From the NCBI GenBank assembly GCA_024707305.1, contig JANPZZ010000016.1, positions 1-64,000 on the forward strand: a stretch of 64,000 nucleotides of DNA, read 5' to 3'. The notes under the pieces were generated by a model. That model worked only from the letters and a program-made list of their open reading frames with translations, ran no database searches and had not been told where the DNA came from. Below are positions 39,556 to 49,600 of this stretch, one piece after another (positions within the stretch are counted from its first letter, which is position 1; every line of letters begins with the position of its first letter). Origin of the DNA: Chitinophagaceae bacterium (lineage in GTDB: Bacteria; Bacteroidota; Bacteroidia; Chitinophagales; Chitinophagaceae). Both the position numbers and the translations under genes were made by a program.

Positions 39556-39677
39556 GAAAAATGGCGTGTAATCCAGTTAAAGAATAGGATCTCAGCGACC
39601 AGAAACAGGATGAGAAACCAATACCAGTGGCTCCATCGTTTAAACAATGGAACTTTTTCTTTTTCAGATGGCAACAT
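39552..39677 (-). CDS. Small membrane protein, 41 aa
   Basis: ATG at 39677, stop overlapping the symporter ATG by four bases (ATGA). The protein starts MLPSEKEKVPLFKRWSHWYW, continues with one hydrophobic helix (FLILFLVAEILFFNWI) and ends TRHFS. The tight overlap argues that it is translated, perhaps as a symporter accessory subunit like the small subunits of other SSS transporters; that role is inferred. Confidence 0.7.
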   Translation of the reverse strand: MLPSEKEKVPLFKRWSHWYWFLILFLVAEILFFNWITRHFS

Positions 39678-39682
39678 GGCAA

Positions 39683-39850
39683 TTATCGTTTTTTAAAGCG
39701 GTTCCATCCCAGCAAAACAATCACACCGCCTATGATTAACCCTAACAGTATTCCTAAACGCACACGTTTAATCAGGAAACCCAATATCAAACCTAAAATG
39801 ATCGCAAACATGAATGCGATTTCACCACGACGAATATTTGGATTTGACAT
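39683..39850 (-). CDS. Small membrane protein, 55 aa
   Basis: ATG at 39850, TAA at 39685-39683, five bases before the next small ORF. It begins MSNPNIRRGEIAF, has two short hydrophobic helices (MFAIILGLILGFLIK and LGILLGLIIGGVIVLLGW) with a Lys-Arg-Val-Arg turn, and ends NRFKKR. It starts 6 bp after the PIG-L stop. No family recognised. Position in a packed operon supports it as real. Confidence 0.7.
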   Translation of the reverse strand: MSNPNIRRGEIAFMFAIILGLILGFLIKRVRLGILLGLIIGGVIVLLGWNRFKKR

Positions 39851-39856
39851 TATGTT

Positions 39857-42345
39857 TTATTTATTCCCGATTAAATTCATAAACAATCGATACGCGCCTG
39901 GCACTCCGGCAGGCAATTGTCTGAAGAATACCAGCCCAGTGTAAATAAATTCGCCTTTGCCATATTTCGCACGCACCAGGCTACCTTCATCTGCTTTTTC
40001 TCCTGCATCCGCCATGCTGATGAGTGTTTCAAAATGTTGTTTGTCCCAGTTATCGGCATGATAGATGCTTCGCTCCTGGATCCATCCTTCGAAATCGGCT
40101 GACGTTATTTTATTGGGCTTGTTGAATACAACATCATCGGGCTTCAATATATTCACCGCCGCATTCTCGTTCGTAACACGGACGCGAGAGATATCGAAAT
40201 GATACGGCGCAATGCGTGCACGTACCGGACCAATATTGCTGCTGGTATTATACTGCACGATCAGCCTGCCTCCCTCCTGCACGTACTGCATCAGCTTATT
40301 GTAATGATCATTCATCCAATCGTTGGTATTGTATGCGCGCACACCGGTAACGATTGCATCAAATTGCGAAAGATGATTCCGCGAAAGTTCTTTATCGCCA
40401 AGCAGCACCACTTCATAGCCCATCAGTTCCAACGCCTGTGGTACTTTATCCCCCGCACCGGCGATGTAACCGATCTTTTTATTTTTTACTTCCGCCAGTT
40501 CAATCGACAACATCTTCGCCTCTGCCCGCGGGAAATAAATGATATGGGGAATATGATCATATTTTATTTCCCGACGATAGTGACTAAACTTTCTTCCCAG
40601 TTGATCCGTCGCTTCAAGCGAAATCAAATCTTTTTAGAGGCGCCTTACTCCTGTCAATACGTTTGAACTCAGCAACTTCTTCATTGCCGGGATGATCTTT
40701 AAAGGCGAATGAAGGCCGGGATGATGACCACCTTTTGCTGTACTGATGGGTAATCGTATAATGGATCGAATCCTTCCTGTTGCTTTTGAATTGCACTCTT
40801 ACATTTCCTGGAGCATCATTTCTAAACAAATAATTATCCTGTGCAAATTTCAACTCCATCGCTGGTAGTATTGCCAGCGGCTGGTATTGTTCGCCCTTAA
40901 CAGGATCTGTATACTTATACAACACAGGGCGACGAACCTGCAATTTCAAATTATCAAAACTTAATTCATAGGTTACTGTGTAAGCCGGATCAACATCGGG
41001 TTGCCCGATTTTCTGTATGTCGTTTACAACAAACGACCCTTCTTCCATTGGTTAGCCAGCCAGTAAGGTTGGGTAAATGGTTGTGAAGCGGGGATTTTTA
41101 TTTTATACGACCATTCAGCTGGTTTGTTTATTTCAAGTTTACGAGCGAGCTCAGAATTATACTCAGCAACCGAAACTTTTTCAAGTGTCCAGCCTGGCGC
41201 CAGTCGGCTGATCAGCGAAAACTGCATTTGCAATGAATCCGCCGGCGCAGCAGCCGGTACCCTTACAAATGCCTCCGCGTATAACCCGCTGCATTGTAAA
41301 AGCAGTTCCGTTAGTTCCGAAAGCTTTTGTTTTTTCCAGTATTGATCGGGCAATAAACGAATGCGATTGTAAAGTTGTACCAATGCAGGTACTGATTTTT
41401 CAGGATGAATTGGGTCGAAATTCTTTTCGATCGCGTCAACCATTGTGGGAATATCTTTCGCGTTTTCTACTCGCTCCCATCCGGTTTGCACGCCATCCAT
41501 AAGGTGGTTGACAGGTGCGGTTCCTTTTGTAGTGGTGAACCATTCCAGGCTCTCGCCACGGCTTGCAGGCATACCAAAGCCCTGGCTTTTGTGCTGGCTG
41601 CGGCTGCTGGCCGCAATTTCCCCATAGCTTGCTCCCAATGAAGGGTTGTAGCCGCCAACATCAATGCGAAACTGGTCATCTTTGATTGTATTAACCGTTC
41701 CGAAATTAAAAGTATTCCACATCACCCTTTTTACCTGCCAGGGTTTTACGTATTTCAATTGTTCAGGAAACCGTTTAGGATCCGCAGCAGCTTCATATGC
41801 CTCATTTGCCAGTATGGCTGAAGAAGTATGGTGGCCGTGGCCACCTTCACCTGTGACAGGGAATCGGGTAATTACCACATCGGGTTGAAAACGGCGAATG
41901 ATCCAAACCACGTCATGTAAAATTTTTTTTCATGGTTCCATTTCTCCAGCGTTTCCTCGGGTGTTTTGGAATAACCAAAATCAAAAGCGCGGGAGAAAAA
42001 CTGTTCACCGCCATCGAGCCTGCGCGCTGCAAGTAATTCCTGGGTACGAATCAGTCCCAACTCAACACCCTGCTCCTCGCCGATCAGGTTTTGACCGCCA
42101 TCGCCACGTGTAAGTGATAAATAACCGGTGCGATACAATTCACCGCGCGAGAGATAAGTGATCAGTTTTGTATTCTCATCATCAGGATGTGCGGCCACGT
42201 ATAATACGGAACCCAGCACATTGAGTTTGCGGATGCCTTCCCGGATTTCACCAGAACTCCAGGCTTTTTTGTATTGCGCCTGCAAATTCGTGGCAGCCGC
42301 TAAAAAAAAGAAGAGAAAATAAATACTCAGGTAAAAATGTTTCAT
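39857..42345 (-). CDS. Large PIG-L (LmbE-type) deacetylase, three frameshifts
   Basis: About 830 aa, secreted ([24 protein letters not shown]). The zinc-deacetylase motif AHPDDEN is at residues about 52-58, and the second metal segment [20 protein letters not shown] follows. The frame breaks near 41900, 41040 and 40620. The C-terminal quarter ([56 protein letters not shown]) resembles a class I glutamine-amidotransferase/ThuA-like fold. PIG-L enzymes de-N-acetylate GlcNAc-type sugars; the extra domains suggest an extracellular or periplasmic glycan substrate rather than bacillithiol synthesis. First gene of a likely operon with two small membrane proteins and the symporter. Confidence 0.88.
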
Positions 42346-42449
42346 CCCCGTACTTTATTCGGCGAATATAAAAGTATGTGCTCAAAACAATCCTACCTTT
42401 CCTTTATTTTGACTGTTTTAATTAACTTTCTTAAAATCTTTTAACATAA

Positions 42450-44170
42450 ATGAAAAAAATCTGTGTTGTTTTCCTTGCTTTATCGGGAATAATTGCCTGC
42501 AAAACATCCTCCGACAATTCATCGCTCCCCTTCAATGCATTTCAATACGAAGTGGCTAAAAAAAGCGGAAAGTCGTAAAGGAGCTGTGGTTTCTGCACAT
42601 CCGCTGGCAACAAAAGCCGGTATCCTCATTTTGGAAAAAGGTGGAAATGCTGTTGACGCAGCCATCGCTGTACAGCTGGCATTAGCCGTTGTGTATCCCG
42701 GTGCCGGCAATATCGGCGGTGGAGGTTTTATGGTTGCACGTTTGTCGAATGGCGAACTGGTAGCAATTGACTACCGTGAAAAAAAGCACCCGGTGCGGGG
42801 CATCGCGATATGTATATTGATAGTGCAGGTAATGCCCGTACCGACTGGAGCCAGGATGGCCATCTTGCTGCTGGTGTACCCGGCACCGTTTCCGGGTTAT
42901 TTACTTCGGCAAAATATGGCAAACTGAAATTTGAAGAATTGATCGAACCTGCAATTGCACTTGCCGAATACGGATTTGTAATCATGGAAAGCGAAGCAAA
43001 TTCACTGAATGGCCTGCAGGAAGAATTTAAAAAACATAATAGCGTGATGCCTGTTTTTGTAAAGGACCAACCGTGGAAAGCAGGTGATACACTTATTCAA
43101 AAAGACCTGGCGGCAACCTTACGACGCATTCGGGATAAAGGGGAGGCAGGATTTTATGAAGGCGAAACAGCAAAGCTGATTGTTGAAGAAATGCAGCGAG
43201 GAAAAGGTATTATCAGTTATGAAGACCTGAAACAATATAAAGCCGCAGAACGTAAACCCCATGTGTTCGAATACAAGTCGTATACAGTGGTTGGAATGCC
43301 CATGCCCAGCAGTGGTGGTTTATTGTTACAACAAATGATGAAGATGGTGGAAAAGCATGACATCAAAAGCAAGGGGTTTCATTCGCCCGAAGCCGTACAG
43401 TTGATGATAGAAGCAGAACGCCGCGCTTATGCCGATCGCGCACAATATATGGGTGATGCGGATTTTTTTCAATGTGCCGGTAAAACAACTTTCAAGTGAC
43501 GAATACCTTCAAAAAAGAATGGAAACTTTTCAACCGGGCGTAGCTGGCAACAGTAGAAAAATACAACCGGGAGAAGTACAACAAAAAGAATCGGAAGAAA
43601 CAACTCACTTAAGTGTGGTAGATGCAGCAGGAAATGCAGTAGCGGTAACTACAACATTAAATGGCGGGTATGGCAGTCGCACGGTTGTTGGCGGCGCCGG
43701 ATTTTTATTGAATAACGAAATGGATGACTTCAGCATTAAACCCGGCGTACCCAATATGTATGGTGCTGTTGGCGGGGAAGCAAATGCCATTAAACCCGGG
43801 AAAAGGATGTTGAGTTCGATGACGCCAACGATTGTTTTACGCGACAACAAACCATTTATCGTAACGGGCACGCCCGGCGGTACAACGATTCCCACTTCGG
43901 TATTTCAAACGTTGTTGAATATTCTTGAATTTGATTTGTCGGCAGAAGACGCTGTAAACAAACCAAAATTCCACCATCAGTGGTTGCCTGATACAGTATT
44001 TGCAGAAAAAATCATTTCCTGAACCTGCACGACTTTCCCTCGAAAAAATGGGCTATAAATTTATTCTCAGAGGAGGTATCGGACGTACGGAATTGATCCT
44101 TATTTCTCCTGATGGTAAAATTGAAGCGATAGCCGACAGGCGTGGTGATGATCACGCAGAAGGACTTTAA
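42450..44170 (+). CDS. ggt: Gamma-glutamyltransferase (four frameshifts)
   Basis: About 572 aa, a lipoprotein or exported Ntn hydrolase (signal LALSGIIACKTSS) that cleaves glutathione and other gamma-glutamyl peptides. The start MKKICVVFLAL is at 42450. Frame breaks occur in A-runs near 42556 and 42785, in the T-run near 43465 and in an A-run near 44006. The large subunit shows VVSAHPLATKAGILILEKGGNAVDAAIA and NIGGGGFMV. The autocleavage Thr begins the small subunit in ETTHLSVVDAAGNAVAVTTTLN, and GGYGS and SSMTPTIV follow. The corrected C-terminus ends DRRGDDHAEGL at the TAA at 44168-44170. Confidence 0.93.
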
Positions 44171-44209
44171 ACTTTTCAATTTGCGGATAAAACAAGAACC
44201 GGATTTTAC

Positions 44210-44747
44210 ATGCAGCATATATTTTTATCATCAGTAATTGCACGAATTCGTTATTATAAAAAACTCGCCGATCAGAGTTTTCAACAATTAAATGATGACG
44301 ATTTTCATTACCGTGTAGCTGATGTCGACAACAGCATTGCTGTTATTATCCAGCATATATCTGGCAATATGTTGAGCCGTTTCACCGATTTTCTCACCAG
44401 CGACGGCGAAAAGGAATGGCGCCAGCGTGATTGGGAGTTTATGGAGAATAAACTTTCGCGCAATGAATTAATGGAGCATTGGGAAAAAAGGCTGGTCTTG
44501 TTTTTTGGGTGCGTTGGAATCTTTGAATGAACAGGATTTGGAAAAAACGATAACCATCCGCGGCGATCAGCTAACCGTGATGGATGCCATTATACGTCAG
44601 CTGGCGCACTATCCCTACCATATTGGTCAGATTGTTTTTATCGCCCGGCAAATCACGGGTGAAAAATGGCAACCGCTCTCTATTCCCCGCGGCGCCTCGC
44701 AACAATATAATCAGCAGCCGGGTGGGAAGGACCCGGGGATTCGGTGA
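44210..44747 (+). CDS. DUF1572 / DinB-like protein (one frameshift)
   Basis: About 178 aa four-helix-bundle protein. It begins IARIRYYKKLADQSFQQL with the motif IIQHISGNMLSRFTDFLTSDGE. Removing one G near 44508 gives LFFGALESLNEQDLEKTITI. It ends HYPYHIGQIVFIARQ...LSIPRGASQQYNQQ. The three histidines expected for metal binding are seen (QHISGN, QLAHYPYHIGQ). Relatives include bacillithiol S-transferases, but activity here is not proven. The YCGATGN array begins just after the stop. Confidence 0.85.
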
Positions 44748-44752
44748 TGGGG

Positions 44753-45450
44753 GATCGATGGTCGATGATCGATGGTCGATAATCGATGGTCGATGTCCGA
44801 TGACCGATGACCGATGATCGATGGTCGATGGTCGATGGTCGATGTCCGATGATCGATGTCCGATGACCGATGAAACAAGTTTTTGCTCGATGAATGCATC
44901 GTCCCGGAGGGACGGGATATCTGTAGCAACGAATTTCACCAAAACCGCTGAGTCCCGAAGGGACGACATGTGAGCGAGGGAATCGATGGTCGATGATCGA
45001 TGGTCGATGATCGATGATCGATGATCGATGGTCGATGCTCGATGTTCGATGTCCGATGTTCGATGTCCGATGTTCGATGTCCGATGACCGATGTCCGATG
45101 TCGGATGAAACAAGTTTTTGCTCGATGAATGCATCGTCCCGGAGGGACGGTATATCTGTAGCAACGAATTTCACCAAAACCGCTGAGTCCCGAAGGGACG
45201 ACATGTGAGCGGGGAATCGATGGTCGATGATCGATGTCCGATGACCGATGTCCGATGACCGATGTCCGATGTCGGATGAAACAAGTTTTTGCTCGATGAA
45301 TGCATCGTCCCGGAGGGACGGTATATCTGTAGCAACGAATTTCACCAAAACCGCTGAGTCCCGAAGGGACGACATGTGAGCGGGGAATCGATGGTCGATG
45401 ATCGATGGTCGATGGTCGATGTCCGATGTCCGATGATCGATGTCCGATGT
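44753..45450. repeat. Array A: heptamer tracts alternating with a double-hairpin unit
   Basis: Three copies of a unit of about 113 bp lie at about 44870-44984, 45104-45217 and 45275-45387. Each carries hairpin CGTCCCGGAGGGACG, then ATATCTGTAGCAACGAA, then hairpin GTCCCGAAGGGAC and ACATGTGAGCG. Between and around them are YCGATGN heptamer tracts of different lengths (TCGATGG, TCGATGA, TCGATGT, CCGATGA, CCGATGT). Reverse-complemented, the unit has the same layout as array B. Open frames across it (for example SSLRDSAVLVKFVATDIPS) are repeat translation, not genes. Confidence 0.92.
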
Positions 45451-45510
45451 GTTTTTTGGGAGCGAGTACGCGCTCCCAATTGCGGGATCGGCATTCCTGC
45501 TATGTCGACA

Positions 45511-45632
45511 TTCATCCACCATCCCCCATCCATCATCCACCATCCAATTTCCCCATCCATCATCCACCATCCAATTTCCCCCATCCAACATCCCCCCATC
45601 CAATTTCCCTCATCCCCCATCCAATTCCCCCT
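45511..45632. repeat. Heptamer tract, CATCCNC family
   Basis: CATCCAC, CATCCCC and CATCCAT units mixed with CAATTTCC inserts, directly upstream of the porin-like gene. Same family as 23664-23763. Confidence 0.88.
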
Positions 45633-45686
45633 CCAATTTGCTATTCTGACTTTTATTGTCTTTTTTTACGCCCACATTCAAAATTT

Positions 45687-46340
45687 ATGCGTTTAGTAGC
45701 AGTTCTGCTTGTTCTTCTGTGTAGTTATCTTCAGCTTTTAGCTCAGTCACCCCAATTTGGAATTTTTGGCGGCCCACAGGCCACAACTGTAAAGTATACG
45801 ATAGATTCCGAAAAGCAATCTACGTCATATAAATACGGGTTTCAACTGGGTGCAAACTGGAAGATTCCTTTCGATAACCAACTTTATTTTATGCCCACCG
45901 CTACTTATAGCATGAAGGGCTATAAAGTGGATTTGAACCGCCCCTCATTCCCACCCGATGCTGCGGCGATCAACAACGACCTGCGCATGCATACTTTTGA
46001 GCTGGCAGCGCTGTTGCAATACGATCTGGGAAAATCGGCCAACCACTTTTTTATTAAAGCGGGGCCTGCACTGGATTTTCAGTTAAAAGGCAGGGAGAAA
46101 TTTGAGAAAGCCAACCAGGATATTGTAGACCGTGATGTTGTTTTCAGCTTTGGTGACTATGGACGTTATGCTGCCAGTTTCCTGTTCCAGCTCGGATATG
46201 AAACGCCGTCAGGACTCTACTTTTTTGGCCAGTATACACATGGTGTAGGTAGTTTTAATAATGCGGATCATGGCCCACGGCTACTGCACCGCGGCCTCGG
46301 AGTTTCGGTTGGCTATTATTTTCCGAAGAAAAAATCCTGA
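45687..46340 (+). CDS. Porin-like outer membrane beta-barrel protein (PorT family type)
   Basis: 217 aa. Signal peptide MRLVAVLLVLLCSYLQLLAQ. Alternating amphipathic strands follow: KYGFQLGANWKIPF, LYFMPTATYSMKGYKV, MHTFELAALLQYDLG, HFFIKAGPALDFQLKG, AASFLFQLGYETPSGLYFFGQYTHGVG, and a final strand RGLGVSVGYYFP. This fits an eight-strand outer-membrane barrel with an outer_membrane_beta-barrel/PorT-like profile. Substrate or role unknown. The upstream region is repeat-derived. Confidence 0.8.
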   Translation: MRLVAVLLVLLCSYLQLLAQSPQFGIFGGPQATTVKYTIDSEKQSTSYKYGFQLGANWKIPFDNQLYFMPTATYSMKGYKVDLNRPSFPPDAAAINNDLRMHTFELAALLQYDLGKSANHFFIKAGPALDFQLKGREKFEKANQDIVDRDVVFSFGDYGRYAASFLFQLGYETPSGLYFFGQYTHGVGSFNNADHGPRLLHRGLGVSVGYYFPKKKS

Positions 46341-46649
46341 TTTTTTTCAGTGAACCGTAGGTAGCTACGTGTTTGCCTGAATTTCAGTACCATACAGCAT
46401 TTCTGGCACTCAAAATCCGGGATGAAAAGACCGTTCGTGCCAGAATATCTCTTATTTTTTCCACATTCGTTTTGGCCGATTTGCAAAATTCGCCAATTAG
46501 AGTATCTTTACGCCCGACCTCAGGATCATGCTGGAATGCTGATGATTCGCATCCAACAATTTACTCCTCGGGCTATGGCTTTTGATTATGCTGTAACCCA
46601 ATATCCTCCACAAGAACGTTTCGTTTAAGATATCCTGAATACCGAGATC
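46341..46649. other. Intergenic region without a convincing gene
   Basis: No conserved protein is visible on either strand. TATCTTTACGCCC at 46500-46513 resembles a -7 box, and TTTACGCCC occurs again at about 46664 and at about 45665 before the neighbouring genes. A 28-codon frame from 46540 (MIRIQQFTPRAMAFDYAV) is open but unsupported. Confidence 0.4.
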
Positions 46650-46682
46650 ATGTACCTTTTTGTTTACGCCCAAATCCAGAAC

Positions 46683-49600
46683 ATGCAAGGGATTTTATTG
46701 ACGTGTACCCACCGAAAGCAAGTAATTGCCTGCCTTATCGCTATGCTGATGTTTTTTATGACATCGGCTCAAAACGCTATTCAGACAGAGAACGCACTAA
46801 CCGGCAACTTTCCATCTGAATGGGATATTGTTGAAGCGGGCGATGAAACTATTCAGGGCTACGCGACAGACATCAGTGTCAATAGAGGCAACCGTATCAA
46901 CTTCAAGATTAAAACAGATGCGAATGCCTATACAATCCAGATATATCGTCTTGGATATTATGATGGCCGAGGTGCGCGCAAATGGGCCGATGCAGTTGTT
47001 TCTGCAACACTTCCACAAACACAACCTGATCCCATCGAAGACCCGGTAACCGGTATTGCCGATTATGGCAACTGGGCTGTTTCCGGCTATTGGGATGTAC
47101 CTGCTGATGCTGTTTCAGGATATTATATTGCATTACTTACACGGAGCAATGGCGGTAAAAGTCATATTCCATTTATCGTTCGCGATGATGCGAGCACTTC
47201 CGATCTTTTCTTCCAGGCTTCAGACGCAACCTGGCAGGCTTATAATAACTATGGAGGAAACAGCCTGTACAATGGCGCTACCTCCTACCCCCAGGGCCGC
47301 GCTGTAAAAGTGAGTTATAACCGCCCCTTCCGCACCCGCGCCGGTGGCGGCGGCGGTGGTCCTGAAGAAAGACTGGTTGTTTAATTCGGAATATCCCATG
47401 ATTCGTTTCCTGGAAAGGAACGGATACGATATTTCTTATACTACCAACACAGATATTGCCCGCGATGGCGCTAAGATTCTCCAACATAAAGTATTTCTTT
47501 CCGTAGGCCATGATGAATACTGGTCTGCCGAGCAGCGCGCAGCTGTAGAAGCGGCAAGAGATGCTGGCGTACATCTTGCTTTCTTCAGCGGTAACGAAGT
47601 TTACTGGAAAACAAGATGGGAAAATAGTGTCGACGGCAACAACACCCCCTTCAGGACCCTTGTATGCTATAAAGAAGGTGATTTGGGGGAAGCTTATTGT
47701 GGTGATAAATGCGATCCTACTAATACCTGGACAGGTCTTTGGCGTACTCCGACTGGCGCTGACTACGACGGCGCTAAACCTGAAAAATGCGCTTACTGGT
47801 CAAATCAGCTGGGATCTTTATACTACCTCTTTACGTGTACCATCTTCCTACCGTAATCTTCGTTTCTGGAGAAACACTTCTGTTGCCAACCTCGGTATTG
47901 AAGGTGTAAAAGTTACTGCAGATGGTATCCTTGGTTATGAAGTAAACTTTGAGCAGGAGGCTTATGCTTCACACAATCCTCCAGGACGCTTTACATTATC
48001 ACGCACTTCCTTTAATGGGAAAGTGCATAAACTCTCTATTTATCGTCATAGCAGCGGCGCCCTTGTATTTGGTGCCGGTACTGTGCAGTGGGCATGGGGT
48101 TTGGATGATGTACACGATCGTGGTAATGCACCAGCCGATCCGGACCTGCAACAGGCCACTGTAAATCTCCTTGCTGATATGGGCGTACAACCAGGCAACC
48201 TGATGCCCGGCCTGGTTGCAGCAACTCAAAGCACCGACACACAAAAACCGATTTCTATTATTACTACACCACTGGAAGGTGTAACAGTTCCCGCAAATTT
48301 GCCTGTTCTTATCTCTGGCACTGCTACTGATAATGCACAGGTTGCGGCAATTGAAATATCTGTAGACGGTGGATTAACCTGGCGCACAGTAAACAACGGA
48401 ACGCATAGCTGGCAATTTACATGGACCCCAACTGTCCAGGGAGCAACTGTAATTAAAGTTCGCGCGGTGGACGATTCCGGTAACCTTGAAGACGCGGGAA
48501 CAGCTCCGGCTGCAAATGCAATCAATGTAATCGTAGGTCCTCCCGTTCCTCCCGTTTGCCCTTGCACTGTATTCCACTCTACCGAAGAGCCTGATGAAAC
48601 AAACCAACAAGATCCCGGAAGTGCCAACGGAATTGTGCTGGGTATGAAATTCAAGTCAAACACCGAGGGCTTTGTCAATGGATTACGCTTCTACAAAAGC
48701 ACAAACGACGTAGGAACGCATACAGGTAAACTGTGGGACAACTCAGGTAACCTGTTGGGTGAGCTCACTTTTGCCAACGAAGGAGCTTCTGGCTGGGTTG
48801 AAACATCTTTCGATTCGCCCATCTCTATTACTGCCAATACCGTGTATGTTGTGAGCTATCACAGTCCTTCAGGGTATTACGCGAAATCAAATGGGTTCTT
48901 TAATTCATCATTAGAAAACGGCCCTCTTACTGCTTTGGCGAGTTCTGATCCTGAAGGTCCGAATGGAGTTTATTCCTATTCTTCAACACACATTTACCCA
49001 ACAAACACTTTCGAAAGTGATAACTATTGGGTTGATGTTGTTTTCAACACCCTTAGCGGCCCGGATACAAATCCGCCCACTATTACCAGCACAACGCCTC
49101 GCAACGAAGCAACCAATTTTATTACCAGCCAAAATTTGGTTATTCGTTTTAGCGAGACAATGGATCCCTCCAGCCTCAACAATACAAATATTCAACTGCG
49201 CGATGCGGCGAACAATCTCATCTCAATCGCAATAACGTACGACGCCGGAAAGCGCAGCGCTGTAATTAATCCTTCGGCAGATCTTGCCTTCTCAGCTTTC
49301 TATACGCTAAGCATAAAAGGTGGTGTTGGAGGCGTGCATGATATGGCTGGCAATGAATTATTGACAGATACCACTATCACATTCTCCACTCAGGATCCTC
49401 TCCCCGGCGACCCCGGTGAAGGACCAGGTGGCCCTATCCTTGTGATTCATAGTGCAACAAATCCATTCAGCCGTTATACTGCAGAGATCCTGCGTGCCGA
49501 AGGTTTGAACCACTTTAATGTACTGGATATTTCTGCCGTCAATGAAACCGTGCTGGCCGACTACGATGTTGTGATACTGGGTGAAATTCCAGTGACACCA

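Noticed and set aside
44680-45620. Long open frame of about 300 codons on the minus strand with SSLRDSAVLVKFVATD repeats
   Set aside because: It is translation of the double-hairpin and heptamer repeats, has no start context or family match, and similar frames open in several phases.
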